A stretch of DNA of 47,293 nucleotides from Chloroflexota bacterium (GCA_003577005.1 QEUW01000036.1:1-47293), one strand, 5' to 3'. Positions 8,214 through 17,000 are shown, counted from the first letter of the stretch. The notes: generated from the sequence alone by a model not told the origin. Made by a program: numbers and translations.

Positions 8214-9125
8214 ATGCGTCTCCTCCACTCTGTATTCCTACAACGCTCCCTAACACGCCGTCGTGAGATCTTTGAGGGCTATCTCTTTGCATCGCCCTTT
8301 ATCCTGGGCTTTCTCATTTTCGTAGCCTTTCCGATGGGGTGGGCGCTGGTCTTGAACTTCCAGCGCTACAACCTGTTGACGCCCCCCGTCTTTGTGGGGA
8401 TGGAGAATATCAACCGGCTGCTGGCCGATGCCAAAGTTGGGCAATCGCTCTGGAACACGGCCTATTTTGCCTTTGTCAGCGTGCCGTTGCAGCTTGCGCT
8501 GGCCTTTGGCTGTGCGGTGCTGCTCAACCAGCCGCTGCGCGGGCGCAACTATTACCGCACCGCGCTCTATCTCCCGGTGGTTGTGCCCATCGTGGTCAGC
8601 GCCTTTATCTGGCAGCGCGCCTACCATCCAGAATTTGGGATCATCAACGAGGTGCTCAAGTGGTTTGGCATTGCCCCGCGCGCCTGGCTCTTTGAACCGG
8701 CGCTGGCCAAACCCGCCTTTATCTTTATGCGCATCTGGGTCATGGGCACGCAGATGGTGATCTTTCTGGCTGGACTGCAGAATGTGCCGTCCCACCTACT
8801 GGAAGCGGCAGCCCTCGACGGCGCCGGCGCCTGGCGAAAGTTCTGGAATGTGACGGTGCCCATTCTCACTCCGGTGATCTTTTTCAATCTAATCGTCGGC
8901 ATCATTGGCAACTTTCAGGTCTTTGCCCCGGCGCTTATCATGACTAAAGGCGGGCCGGAAGACGCCACGCTCTTTATGGTGCTCTACATCTATCGCAACG
9001 CCTTTGAGTACAGCCGCATTGGCTACGCAGCCACGCTCTCGTGGGTGCTCTTTGCCGTCGTCGTGGTGTTGACCATCATCCAGTTTCGTCTCTCGGGGCG
9101 CTGGGTTTATTATGAGACGAAGTAA
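8214..9125 (+). CDS. Carbohydrate ABC transporter permease, MalF type
   Basis: This 303-residue CUT1 inner-membrane permease has six predicted membrane helices. It has the family segment EGYLFASPFILGFLIF at the first helix and an EAA loop (HLLEAAALDGAGAWRKFWNVTVP) near residues 195-220. It pairs with the MalG-type subunit at 9716. The ATG at 8214 is used, although the ribosome site is weak. Its first codons overlap the tail of the HigB relic frame, which suggests the operon was rebuilt around a past insertion. Confidence 0.9.
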   Translation: MRLLHSVFLQRSLTRRREIFEGYLFASPFILGFLIFVAFPMGWALVLNFQRYNLLTPPVFVGMENINRLLADAKVGQSLWNTAYFAFVSVPLQLALAFGCAVLLNQPLRGRNYYRTALYLPVVVPIVVSAFIWQRAYHPEFGIINEVLKWFGIAPRAWLFEPALAKPAFIFMRIWVMGTQMVIFLAGLQNVPSHLLEAAALDGAGAWRKFWNVTVPILTPVIFFNLIVGIIGNFQVFAPALIMTKGGPEDATLFMVLYIYRNAFEYSRIGYAATLSWVLFAVVVVLTIIQFRLSGRWVYYETK

Positions 9126-9162
9126 CGGTGTGATCCGTTGGATGCGAGTGAGAATATAGACG

Positions 9163-9714
9163 ATGCTAAAAACCAAAGCGACCATCGAGGATTTGTACGA
9201 TCTACCAGACCATCAAAAAGCAGAACTTGTAAATGGGGAGATCGTGCTGCTCATGCCCACCGGAGACGAACCAGGGTACGCAGGCGATGAAATTTTCGCC
9301 TCGCTGCGCGAATACGTCAGGCGAACCGGGTACGGTCGCGCCGTTGGTGACAACAAAGGATTTCGCGTCTCATTGCCCCATCGCGAATCGTTTAGCCCAG
9401 ACGCTGCGTTCTACGTGGGTCCGCGCACAGGGATGCGCTTTTTCGAGGGGGCGCCACTCTTCGCAGTGGAAGTGCGCAGTGAGGGCGACTACGGCGCGCA
9501 AGCCGAACGGGCAATGGCCGCCAAGCGTGCTGACTATTTTGCCGCCGGTACACAGGTCGTATGGGATGTCGATCTGTTGAGCGAGGATGTCGTGCGCAAG
9601 TACACGGCTGACCGGCCCACGACGCCGGTAACCTTCCGGCGCGGCGATGTAGCCGACGCTGAACCGGCGGTGCCTGGTTGGCGCATGCCCGTCGATGATC
9701 TGTTCGAGAGTTGA
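9163..9714 (+). CDS. Uma2 family (DUF820) PD-(D/E)XK nuclease-like protein
   Basis: This 183-residue protein fits the Uma2 family, common in Cyanobacteria and Chloroflexota. The expected residues are visible in order: Glu in AELVNGEI, Asp in SPDAAF, Glu in FAVEVRS, and Lys in AAKRADYF, which together form a restriction-endonuclease-like active site. The biological role of the family is not established. It sits between two permease genes of one transporter and its stop is one base before the next start, so it is probably co-transcribed. It looks like an insertion into the operon. Confidence 0.85.
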   Translation: MLKTKATIEDLYDLPDHQKAELVNGEIVLLMPTGDEPGYAGDEIFASLREYVRRTGYGRAVGDNKGFRVSLPHRESFSPDAAFYVGPRTGMRFFEGAPLFAVEVRSEGDYGAQAERAMAAKRADYFAAGTQVVWDVDLLSEDVVRKYTADRPTTPVTFRRGDVADAEPAVPGWRMPVDDLFES

Positions 9715-9715
9715 T

Positions 9716-10636
9716 ATGGAGACATCCCTTGCACAGCAGTCGCTAACCGAACAGCAGAGCAAAGCCGTGGCGCAGAAACGGCGCCGGCTCCTGGTGGAGG
9801 CCGGTGGCCGGCTGGCGATGCACCTCCTGTTGGTGCTGCTCTCGCTCATGGCGCTGGTGCCGGTGCTCTGGATGATCTCGTCGTCGCTCAAGGCTTCGAC
9901 CGAGATCTTTGTGGTGCCGATCCGCTGGGTCCCGTCCACCCCGCGGTGGGAGAATTATACGACGGCTTTTCAGCGCGCACCGCTCTGGCTCTACTTCTGG
10001 AACACGATGATCGTCTGTATCTGGGCCGTGATCGGCACAGTGCTCTCGTCCTCGCTGGTAGCCTTTAGCTTTAGCCGGATGCGCTGGCCCGGACGTGACT
10101 TCTTTTTTGGCCTGCTCCTGGCGACGATGATGCTGCCGGCGATCATTGTGATTGTGCCCCGCTTTTTGATGTTTAGCAAAGTCTTTACCTGGCCCTACCC
10201 GTGGATCGGCACCTTTCTACCACTGGTGGCGCCCACCTTCTTTGCCATCAACGGCCTCTATGTCTTTTTGTTGCGCCAGTTCTTTTTGGGCATCCCCGTT
10301 GAGCTGGAAGACGCCGCTCGCATCGACGGCGCCAGCACCTTTCGCATCCTGTGGCAGATCTTTATCCCGCTCAGCCAGCCGGTCATCATCACGGTCGTTG
10401 TGTTGACCTTTATCCAGTACTACAACGAATTTCTCGAAGCGCTCATCTACCTCCGGCCCGAAACGTGGACGCTGGCCGTGGGCGTCCGCGCGATGAATGA
10501 CGCCGGTTACGCCACCAGTTGGGAACTTGTCTTCGCCACCGGCACCTTTATGCTGGCGCCCATGGTCGTGATCTTCTTTGCCGCTCAACGCTATTTTGTC
10601 GAAGGCGTCACCTTGAGCGGTTTTGGCGGGCGTTGA
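9716..10636 (+). CDS. Carbohydrate ABC transporter permease, MalG type
   Basis: This 306-residue CUT1 permease partners the one at 8214. A cytoplasmic N-terminus of about 30 residues precedes the first helix. The EAA loop reads ELEDAARIDGASTFRILWQIFIP. The start at 9716 (METSLAQ) is one base after the Uma2 stop; an upstream start at 9695 would overlap Uma2. As in operon 1, no ATPase gene follows. A palindromic heptamer element begins right after the stop. Confidence 0.9.
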   Translation: METSLAQQSLTEQQSKAVAQKRRRLLVEAGGRLAMHLLLVLLSLMALVPVLWMISSSLKASTEIFVVPIRWVPSTPRWENYTTAFQRAPLWLYFWNTMIVCIWAVIGTVLSSSLVAFSFSRMRWPGRDFFFGLLLATMMLPAIIVIVPRFLMFSKVFTWPYPWIGTFLPLVAPTFFAINGLYVFLLRQFFLGIPVELEDAARIDGASTFRILWQIFIPLSQPVIITVVVLTFIQYYNEFLEALIYLRPETWTLAVGVRAMNDAGYATSWELVFATGTFMLAPMVVIFFAAQRYFVEGVTLSGFGGR

Positions 10637-10688
10637 TCATGGGATGATAGACGATGGACGATAGGCTATAGACATCATCCATCGACAC
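10637..10688 (+). repeat. Palindromic 7-bp-period repeat element 2
   Basis: Directly after the permease stop (10634-10636) come ATGATAG (10644), ACGATGG, ACGATAG, GCTATAG, then inverted copies (ATCATC, CCATCG). The period is seven, and the phase can be traced back to the base after the stop codon. Confidence 0.7.
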
Positions 10689-10709
10689 ACCTGCCGACAT
10701 TCCAGCCAG

Positions 10710-10738
10710 TTGACATGCCTGTAGCGGCTGTGTACAAT
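10710..10738 (+). promoter_or_regulatory. Strong sigma70-type promoter
   Basis: TTGACA (10710-10715), 17 bp, TACAAT (10733-10738). It should transcribe the lipoprotein gene at 10801 with a leader of about 55 nt that contains the ribosome site AAGAGGAG. Confidence 0.75.
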
Positions 10739-10800
10739 GGCCGTACGATTCGTTGTACTTCTGGCTTATCCGCATTCAACACCCGCAAGAGGAGAATCAC

Positions 10801-11793
10801 ATGCAGCCCAAGCGACTCCACTGGTGGCTTGTTTTGGTAGCAGTGTTTGCGTTGGCGCTCGCTGGCTGTGCGCCGCGCCCTGGTCAGGGCGAGACGGCCG
10901 CTCAACCGGGGGCCGAACAGCTGGCCGTTGACCTGCCGGCGCTGATCATCGATGTAGACTCAAACGGCAGCTTCTCAGTCGGCGGCGTACCGTTGGCCGC
11001 GCTGGCCTCCGGCTTTGGTGTCGCCGGCTTGGAAACCTTGAGCCTTCCGCCGGAGCAAGTCACAATGATGACCGACGCCAATATCCAGCATGTGCAGATC
11101 AACAACCTGCCCGACGGGCTCAAGTTGCTGGTCAACGGGCAAGAGATCCCCACACTGGTGTGGGATGGCGAGTCGTTGGCCGCACTCCAGGGGCTGGCCG
11201 GGGAGTTGGGCGAAGGGGTGCCGCCGGTGCTCCAACAGATACTGCCGGTCTTGGGCCAGCTCGGTGTGGGGGTCATCGTACGCTTCCCCCTGGCGCAGGG
11301 CGCCGAGTTGATCCCGCTGGAAGTGACCGGTGAGGCCTCTGCGGCGGCGGCGGCGGCTGAGGCCCAACAAGCTTTTCTCTCCAGTGTCGGGGCGCCGCCA
11401 CGCATCAACATCCCGGTCCAGTATGCCGCCGACGGCAGTTGGACTGTCGCCGGCATGACCGACACCGAGTGGATCGCCGTCACCGGCCAGAGCTTCTGGG
11501 AAAGCCTGCGGCTGCCGGAAGAGCTCGTCTCTGATTTGACTGCCGCGGGTGTCGAAGAGATCGTCGTCTCCACCGACCCGGAGGGCATCCATGTTGCCAT
11601 CAACGGCCAGCAGTTGCCGTACATTACTTGGGGAGAGGGCCGGCTGAGCCACGCCCTTAGTCTGGCTGCCCAGGCCGGTCTGCTCGGCGACCTTGATGGT
11701 GAAGATGCTGGCTCGCTGACCGAGGCCATCGAAGCGCTCTTGCCCATGGTCACCAGCAGCGAGGTGCAGATCCACGTCTTTTTGCCGTCGTGA
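10801..11793 (+). CDS. Lipoprotein with an internal duplication, function unknown
   Basis: This 330-residue lipoprotein has lipobox LAGC at Cys23. The mature part contains two copies of one domain. Compare NLPDGLKLLVNGQEIPTLVW in the first half with DPEGIHVAINGQQLPYITWG in the second; each is preceded by a segment ending in a similar predicted helix. Hydrophobic, Gln/Ala-rich helices separate the copies. I do not recognise the family. The gene has its own strong promoter and a good ribosome site, so it is probably well expressed on the cell surface. It is followed by a convergent membrane-protein gene. Confidence 0.75.
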   Translation: MQPKRLHWWLVLVAVFALALAGCAPRPGQGETAAQPGAEQLAVDLPALIIDVDSNGSFSVGGVPLAALASGFGVAGLETLSLPPEQVTMMTDANIQHVQINNLPDGLKLLVNGQEIPTLVWDGESLAALQGLAGELGEGVPPVLQQILPVLGQLGVGVIVRFPLAQGAELIPLEVTGEASAAAAAAEAQQAFLSSVGAPPRINIPVQYAADGSWTVAGMTDTEWIAVTGQSFWESLRLPEELVSDLTAAGVEEIVVSTDPEGIHVAINGQQLPYITWGEGRLSHALSLAAQAGLLGDLDGEDAGSLTEAIEALLPMVTSSEVQIHVFLPS

Positions 11794-11842
11794 TGCGGTG
11801 GCCGCCAGGTGATAAGGCGCCCATAGCGATAGCATGAAGAGA

Positions 11843-11896
11843 AGAACCGCGGATTGGTCGGGTGCGGATTGTTGATGCGTACCAATCCGCGGTTCT
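11843..11896. terminator. Bidirectional stem-loop between convergent genes
   Basis: Bases 11843-11858 and 11881-11896 form a perfect 16-bp stem around a 22-nt loop. The loop holds a partial third copy (GCGGATTG) of the arm. The right arm ends at the stop codon of the minus-strand gene. Neither side has a clear T-tract, so termination is inferred from position. Confidence 0.6.
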
Positions 11897-12568
11897 CTAC
11901 GCCAGCCGCGCCGCCCGGCCTGCAGCTCGCACCAGCGCCACCAATGGGAAGACATCGGCTGGCTCTAGCCCACGCCCGCTGAGCCCGACTGCAAGCGCCG
12001 GCTGCGTTTCTCGCAAGACGCTGACTTCGTGCAGGAGCGGCTCGAAACGTGTCTGCAATTCGGTAAAGACGTGAATGAGCGCAGACGGGTTGGCGCCGCG
12101 TGTGGCAAATTCGCTTTCGATAAAGTCTAGCCGGTGGATCGTCCATAAGCTGGCGCTGGGGGTTGGTCCCGCTGCCCGGCCAGGAACGACGCCACGCCGC
12201 CAGTACAGTTCCTGGCCGGGGGGTTCGCTGAGCGATGCGTGGATCCACAAACGGTCTTGCCGCGGTTTCTGCGCAAACCAGCGGAGTGGATCGAAACGTG
12301 CGGCCGCCTCATAGGCGATAGCCACGTGGCTGAATGGCTCGGGCGGCGGTTGGAAGTGCGCCCTGAAACCTGCCCACCCCGGGCCGGTCTCGACGACCAG
12401 CCGGCTACCTGTGCTTTCTCCCAATGCGGCCGACAGAAGACGGCCACGCCGGCTGGTGGTATACACAGCAAACAGCGAGGCAAATCCTAGGAGCACAAAC
12501 GCGACCAGCGGCAACCAGATCCAAGAGGCCTCTGCCAGCCAGTACCATAGCTGATCATACGCTGCCAT
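11897..12568 (-). CDS. Membrane-anchored protein of unknown function
   Basis: This 223-residue protein has one N-terminal membrane helix (about residues 14-35) followed by a soluble domain. That domain contains several Trp/Arg-rich strands (DRLWIHASL, LYWRRGVVPG) and a helical C-terminus. I do not recognise the family. The start is the ATG at 12568; a TTG two codons upstream is also possible. It is divergent from ybaK with only about 11 nt between start codons, so the promoters must overlap the coding regions. Confidence 0.6.
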   Translation of the reverse strand: MAAYDQLWYWLAEASWIWLPLVAFVLLGFASLFAVYTTSRRGRLLSAALGESTGSRLVVETGPGWAGFRAHFQPPPEPFSHVAIAYEAAARFDPLRWFAQKPRQDRLWIHASLSEPPGQELYWRRGVVPGRAAGPTPSASLWTIHRLDFIESEFATRGANPSALIHVFTELQTRFEPLLHEVSVLRETQPALAVGLSGRGLEPADVFPLVALVRAAGRAARLA

Positions 12569-12579
12569 CTGCAATCATC

Positions 12580-13056
12580 ATGTTTAAGAACAACGTCACC
12601 CGTTTGCTTGACAGCCGGCGTGTGGCCTATCAGGTCTTTACTTTTGACTACGACGCCGGTGTCGATTCGGCGGTCAAAGTCGCCGAAGCCATTGGTCTCC
12701 CACCGGAACAAGTCTTCAAAACCCTGGTCGTCGAGCCGGAAGACCCCAACCGCAAGCCACTGCTCGCCGTCATTCCTGGCCCCGACAACCTTGACCTCAA
12801 GGCGCTGGCCAGGGCAGCTCGTCTCAAAAAGGCGCGCATGGCAACCCACCAACGGGCCGAGACGCTCACCGGCTTGCAGACGGGTGGCATCAGCCCGCTG
12901 GCGCTGATCAACAAGGGCTTTGATGTCTATCTCGATGCCCGGGCCGAGGCCTTTGAGACCATTGCTGTCAGCGCCGGCCAGCGGGGCGCCAATGTGTTGC
13001 TGCCGGTCGCCGACCTCATCAAGCTCACTCGCGCCCGCGTCGTCCGGCTTGAATAG
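12580..13056 (+). CDS. ybaK: YbaK/EbsC family Cys-tRNA(Pro) deacylase
   Basis: This 158-residue protein matches the YbaK family, which hydrolyses Cys wrongly attached to tRNA(Pro) and so proofreads translation in trans. Visible signatures are KTLVVEP near residue 47, the strand LLAVIPG, and GGISPLAL near residue 107. Length fits the family. No ribosome site is evident before the ATG. It ends 49 nt before a convergent gene, with a stem-loop between them. Confidence 0.88.
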   Translation: MFKNNVTRLLDSRRVAYQVFTFDYDAGVDSAVKVAEAIGLPPEQVFKTLVVEPEDPNRKPLLAVIPGPDNLDLKALARAARLKKARMATHQRAETLTGLQTGGISPLALINKGFDVYLDARAEAFETIAVSAGQRGANVLLPVADLIKLTRARVVRLE

Positions 13057-13057
13057 G

Positions 13058-13101
13058 GGCAAGGGAGCGAATTGTGGGTTGCGGATCGTCCGTCCCTTGC
13101 C
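13058..13101. terminator. Bidirectional stem-loop between convergent genes
   Basis: GGCAAGGGA (13058-13066) and TCCCTTGCC (13093-13101) pair perfectly around a 26-nt loop. The structure fills the gap between the ybaK stop and the stop of the SIS-domain gene. Confidence 0.55.
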
Positions 13102-13105
13102 GCTT

Positions 13106-14152
13106 CTACCACGTCTCTGTCACCTTGTGGAGCCCGCGGGGCTGGTCGGGGTCGTAACCGCGAGCCAGCGCAAGGTGGAGGGCAAAAAGCTGGCCCGGCA
13201 CAATCGCGGTGATGGGAGAAAGCCACTCCGGGACAGCGGCGCTCAAAGGCAGGGCGATGCGCGCCAGGGCTAGTGTATCATCATCGTCGCTGATGACGAT
13301 GGGTTCGGCCTCACGCTGGCGGAGAGTCCGGAGAAACTGCTGCATCTCTGCCAGCAACACACCGGACGGGGCAAAGACAATGACGGGGAAACCCTCTTCG
13401 ATAAGCGCCATCGGGCCGTGGAGAAAATCGGCGCTGCTGTACGGTTCGGCGACGGTATAGGTCAGTTCCTTTAGTTTAAGCGCCAGTTCAAAAGCGCTGG
13501 CGTAGTTGTAACCCCGGCCAATCACGACGCAGTAGCGCATGTAGCGGTAGCGTTGGGCCACCTGCGCCACATGCTCGTTGATCGCCAGCACCGCTTCCAC
13601 TGCGGCTGGGATCTGCGCCAACGCATCTTCCATGCTCTTGTCTTGAGCCAACAAGCTGCTCAATAGGGCAATGGCGGCCAGTTCACTGGTGTAGGTTTTG
13701 GTGGCGGCCAGCGACTGTTCCAGCCCGGCCCGCAGTTGAATGACATGGTCGGCCTGGCGCGCCAGATCGGAATCGGCGAAGTTGGTAATAGCCGCTGTCA
13801 AAACGCCCTGGCGCTGCGCCTCGGCGAGCACACTCACAATGTCGGGGCTTTTGCCACTCTGGCTGATGCCCAATACCAGCGCATTCTGCAAGCGGGGCGG
13901 CTGCCGGTAGATGCTAAAGAGGCTTGGCGCCGCCAGCGCTACCGGGAGTCGATTGACCGAACCAAGCAGGTAGTTGGCATAGCGAGCGGCATTGTCGCTG
14001 GTGCCGCGCGCCGCAATGAAGACATAGTGGATCTCACGGCTGCGGATAGCATCGGCCAGCGTCTGGACGGCCGGTTGTTCCTGCTCAAGAAAGGTACGCA
14101 ATACCTGCGGCTGTTCGTATATCTCTCGGCTGAGATGAGATGTCTGCGCCAT
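13106..14152 (-). CDS. Double SIS-domain sugar-phosphate isomerase/deaminase (GlmS-like, no amidotransferase domain)
   Basis: This 348-residue protein has two SIS domains. The first carries ARGTSDNAA and [10 protein letters not shown], the second [20 protein letters not shown] and SSADFLHGP. This is the layout of the isomerase half of glucosamine-fructose-6-phosphate aminotransferase without the glutaminase domain. Such proteins usually act as glucosamine-6-phosphate deaminases (NagB-II type) or related aldose/ketose isomerases. The C-terminal pattern ([17 protein letters not shown]) agrees. AAGGAAC precedes the ATG. It may process amino sugars brought in by the nearby transporters, but this is inference. 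Confidence 0.85.
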   Translation of the reverse strand: MAQTSHLSREIYEQPQVLRTFLEQEQPAVQTLADAIRSREIHYVFIAARGTSDNAARYANYLLGSVNRLPVALAAPSLFSIYRQPPRLQNALVLGISQSGKSPDIVSVLAEAQRQGVLTAAITNFADSDLARQADHVIQLRAGLEQSLAATKTYTSELAAIALLSSLLAQDKSMEDALAQIPAAVEAVLAINEHVAQVAQRYRYMRYCVVIGRGYNYASAFELALKLKELTYTVAEPYSSADFLHGPMALIEEGFPVIVFAPSGVLLAEMQQFLRTLRQREAEPIVISDDDDTLALARIALPLSAAVPEWLSPITAIVPGQLFALHLALARGYDPDQPRGLHKVTETW

Positions 14153-14222
14153 GAATGTTCCTTCGAATGGTGACCAATGATAGGTCAGTAGGCAGCCCTA
14201 GACACGAATTCCGATCACCACT

Positions 14223-14250
14223 ATTATAAACAGCATAGCAACAACGTCAG
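14223..14250 (-). promoter_or_regulatory. Likely promoter of the SIS-domain gene
   Basis: On the minus strand CTGACG (14245-14250), 16 bp, TATAAT (14223-14228). The leader would be about 65 nt. The rest of the divergent spacer 14153-14438 is filled by palindromic repeats. Confidence 0.45.
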
Positions 14251-14302
14251 AATTACCATGCAGTTGAATAATAGTACCACGACGGTGTGTTGCACACGAA
14301 GT

Positions 14303-14402
14303 GTGCGATGCACCTGAGGCCTCGATCAACGGTACCAGATTTGGCTGCAGCGCCAGAGATGCGCACGAGAAGCCTTGCTTAGCGTCAAGGTGCATCGCAC
14401 CT
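14303..14402. repeat. AGGTGC-type palindromic repeats
   Basis: GTGCGATGCACCT (14303-14315) and AGGTGCATCGCAC (14388-14400) form a perfect 13-bp inverted repeat. The second site is itself palindromic (AGGTGCATCGCACCT, 14388-14402). A related copy, AGGTGCGTTGCACCT, lies at 30529-30543 next to another gene. The set may be a dispersed repeat or a regulator's operator. Confidence 0.6.
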
Positions 14403-14438
14403 TTCAGATGCAACGCACTAGGGAGAAAGGATACCCGC

Positions 14439-15608
14439 ATGAGCCCCATTACCGACACAGGCGCCACCGGTTTACAATTCGAATTGAGCGGTGACCTGGA
14501 GATGCTGCGCGACCTGGCGCGCGACTTCACCCGTAAAGAGATCATCCCCAAGGCTGAGTATTACGACCGCAGCGGCGAATGGCCATGGGAGATCTTCCAC
14601 AAAGCGCGCAAAGCAGGGTTGGTTAACCTCAACATCCCTGAAGCGTACGGCGGGATGGGCGCAAGCGTGCTGGAAGAATGTATCGTGGCCGAAGAGATGG
14701 CCTACGGCTGTTCGGGGATCGAGACTGCGCTCTTGCTCAACCAGCTTGGCGCACTCCCTATCATCCTGGCCGGGACGGAGGCGCAGAAGGAGCGTTATCT
14801 GCCACAATTGACCGAAGAGGGAAAAGTCATCTCCTACTGCGTCACCGAACCGGATGCCGGTTCCGATGTGGCGGGCATCAAAAGCACCGCCGTCAAGAAG
14901 GGCGATGTCTATGTGCTCAACGGCTCTAAGACCTGGATCACCGATGGTCCGGTTGCCAGTCTCTTTATCGTCTTTGCCAAGACCGACCCAGACGCCGGCC
15001 ATAAGGGGATGAGTTGCTTTGTCGTCGAGCGCGACTTCCCCGGTTTGAGCACTAGCCAGCCGTTGGAAAAGATGGGCCAGCACGCGGCACAGACCTGCCA
15101 GGTCTTCTTCGAAAACGTAGAGGTGCCGGCAGAAAATTTGCTTGGCAACGAAGGCGACGGCTTTTTGATCGCCATGAAAGTCTTTGACCGCAGCCGCCCG
15201 CCGGTAGCGGCTGCCGCTACCGGTGTCGCCCGCCGTGCGCTCGACGAAGCCGTCAAGTACGCCGGTGAGCGGACGACCTTTGGCCGGCCCATCCGAGACC
15301 ATCAGGGACTAGGTTTCATCCTGGCCGACATGAAGATTCGCGTAGAAGCGGCGCGCGCGCTGGCCTGGAAAGCAGCCTGGCTGGTCGACCAGGGCCGGCG
15401 CAACACGCTAGAGGCAGCCATCGCCAAAGCCTTCTGCGCCGATGCCGCCATGCAAAACGCCACCGATGCTGTCCAGGTCTTTGGTGGCAATGGTTACAGC
15501 CGCGAGTACCCCGTCGAAAAGTTGATGCGAGACGCAAAAATCTACCAGATTTACGAGGGAACAACACAAATTCAGAAGATGATCATCCTGCGCGAGCTAT
15601 ATCGTTAG
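14439..15608 (+). CDS. Acyl-CoA dehydrogenase
   Basis: This 389-residue FAD enzyme oxidises acyl-CoA to 2-enoyl-CoA in fatty acid or branched-chain amino acid breakdown and passes electrons to ETF. It has the family signatures YCVTEPDAGSD, TWITDG, GERTTFGRPI, and the active-site Glu373 in YEGTTQIQ. It is full length. The ATG at 14439 follows GGGAGAAAGGA; an open upstream extension is not family-like. No other beta-oxidation genes are adjacent, so chain-length preference cannot be told. Its last 12 bases overlap the convergent gene at 15597. Confidence 0.93.
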   Translation: MSPITDTGATGLQFELSGDLEMLRDLARDFTRKEIIPKAEYYDRSGEWPWEIFHKARKAGLVNLNIPEAYGGMGASVLEECIVAEEMAYGCSGIETALLLNQLGALPIILAGTEAQKERYLPQLTEEGKVISYCVTEPDAGSDVAGIKSTAVKKGDVYVLNGSKTWITDGPVASLFIVFAKTDPDAGHKGMSCFVVERDFPGLSTSQPLEKMGQHAAQTCQVFFENVEVPAENLLGNEGDGFLIAMKVFDRSRPPVAAAATGVARRALDEAVKYAGERTTFGRPIRDHQGLGFILADMKIRVEAARALAWKAAWLVDQGRRNTLEAAIAKAFCADAAMQNATDAVQVFGGNGYSREYPVEKLMRDAKIYQIYEGTTQIQKMIILRELYR

Positions 15609-17000
15609 GGATGCGTAATGAACGGCGCGATTGGCTGGTTCTGATTGGTAATCGCTGAGCCAGTCTTCAAGTTCACGCTCAAAAACAGCCACTGCCTCGT
15701 TATCGATGGCCAGCCCGACATTGGTGACCATTTTCCGATATTGGTCTGCCGTATAGATGGCAACATGGCTTGGATTGCGACGCGCTTCGATGGTGTTCTG
15801 CGTAGCCCGCCGCACCGGGTCGTCGGCAGCCAGCAGGTCAGCCAGGATAAGCGAGCCTCCTGGCCGCAGCACCCGCACCAACTCGCGGAGCAAGGCATCG
15901 GGCCCATGGGTATGGTGCAAAACCAGCCGACAGACTGCGGCATCGAACCCTTCACTGCGAAAAGGGAGGTTTTGCGCTGAGGCGAGCCGGTAGTTGACCC
16001 GCTGTGCGCTGGGCGCATCGCTGATTGCTCGCAGATACTCGGCCACTTCGAGCATGGCCGGGCTGATGTCGATACCTACGACCTCTCGTGCGCCATCTTC
16101 GGCCAGCATGAGGGCCAACCGTCCATTGCCAGTCCCTACATCGAGCACGCGTAGCCCAGAGGGTAGGCTGGCAAAACGCAACAGGTGGCGCAGCCGGTGG
16201 TCCCGTCCCTGGTCGTTGAGGTTGACCGATGAGGCAAGAATCCGGTTATAGACGCGTGTGATCTGGGTCAGTTCTTCCTCCAACGCCTTCGCCTCTGCCC
16301 CGGCTGCCTGGTCATTCGTCGCCTCGGCCTTGATCACTACAGGCTGCGGCATGTGCTCCATACGGTTAGAATACATGAGACACCAGCGCCCATTCTGCCA
16401 ACTGACTTCAGAAATGCTGGTGTGGTTGACAGCAATCGAGACATCTGGAGCACCCAGACTGTGGCGGAGAGCTGTGGCAACCCCATTGCCGTCCATCACA
16501 ATGGCAATGGTTTTGCCGGCGTTCTCTTCTATCAATCTTTCCAGTACAGCGGCCATACGCTGGCTGAAGTCGGCGTAGGCGCCGTTGCTGCCAAATTGCT
16601 CCTCGACATGCAACGGTGAAAAGCGGAAATGAGCGTCTGGCTTCCCACCTGGTAGTGATGGGAAGATGCGGGGCTGATGGGGCAGATCCTGCTGGACAAC
16701 AACGGGGCGGCCAATCGCCTGCCCAATGCGTTGCGCCGTGAGCCGGCTGCGCAACTGGGGCGCGCAGATCAGCACATCGATCTTCTCGTGGGTCGCCAAC
16801 CAGGAGGCCAGGATATTGGTCTGCTCCCACCCGCGGGCGGTGAGACCGCTGTCTTCGGTGCTCAGTTCGCTGTAGCGGCTGTGCATACCTTCGGCCTGGC
16901 AAATGAGCAACAGACGTAAGATGGAGGATTGGCTGGCTGTATTCGTACCGGTGTTGGGGCTGGTGCTCAATGCTGCCCCTGGCTGTTGAGTCTGTGTCAC
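15597..17000 (-). CDS. Fusion of a catalytically dead histidine-phosphatase-like domain and a SAM methyltransferase
   Basis: This 467-residue protein has two parts. Residues about 28-215 have the phosphoglycerate-mutase/histidine-phosphatase fold (LTARGWEQTNILASWLA, ICAPQLRSRLTAQRIGQAIG). The catalytic RHG after the first strand reads CQA (LLLICQAEG), and the second catalytic His region reads VMDGNGVA, so both active-site histidines appear lost. Residues about 270-440 are a class I methyltransferase with motif I VLDVGTGNGRLAL, VGIDISPAMLE, and VLRPGGSLILADLL, resembling UbiE/menaquinone-type enzymes. The first domain may now bind a ligand or partner. The substrate is unknown. The gene overlaps the acyl-CoA dehydrogenase end. 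Confidence 0.82.
   Translation of the reverse strand: MTQTQQPGAALSTSPNTGTNTASQSSILRLLLICQAEGMHSRYSELSTEDSGLTARGWEQTNILASWLATHEKIDVLICAPQLRSRLTAQRIGQAIGRPVVVQQDLPHQPRIFPSLPGGKPDAHFRFSPLHVEEQFGSNGAYADFSQRMAAVLERLIEENAGKTIAIVMDGNGVATALRHSLGAPDVSIAVNHTSISEVSWQNGRWCLMYSNRMEHMPQPVVIKAEATNDQAAGAEAKALEEELTQITRVYNRILASSVNLNDQGRDHRLRHLLRFASLPSGLRVLDVGTGNGRLALMLAEDGAREVVGIDISPAMLEVAEYLRAISDAPSAQRVNYRLASAQNLPFRSEGFDAAVCRLVLHHTHGPDALLRELVRVLRPGGSLILADLLAADDPVRRATQNTIEARRNPSHVAIYTADQYRKMVTNVGLAIDNEAVAVFERELEDWLSDYQSEPANRAVHYASLTI

Noticed and set aside
10902..12248. 448-codon minus-strand frame
   Set aside because: It overlaps the lipoprotein gene, which has promoter, ribosome site and lipobox, and crosses into another gene. 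The translation is Ser/Arg/Pro-rich noise.
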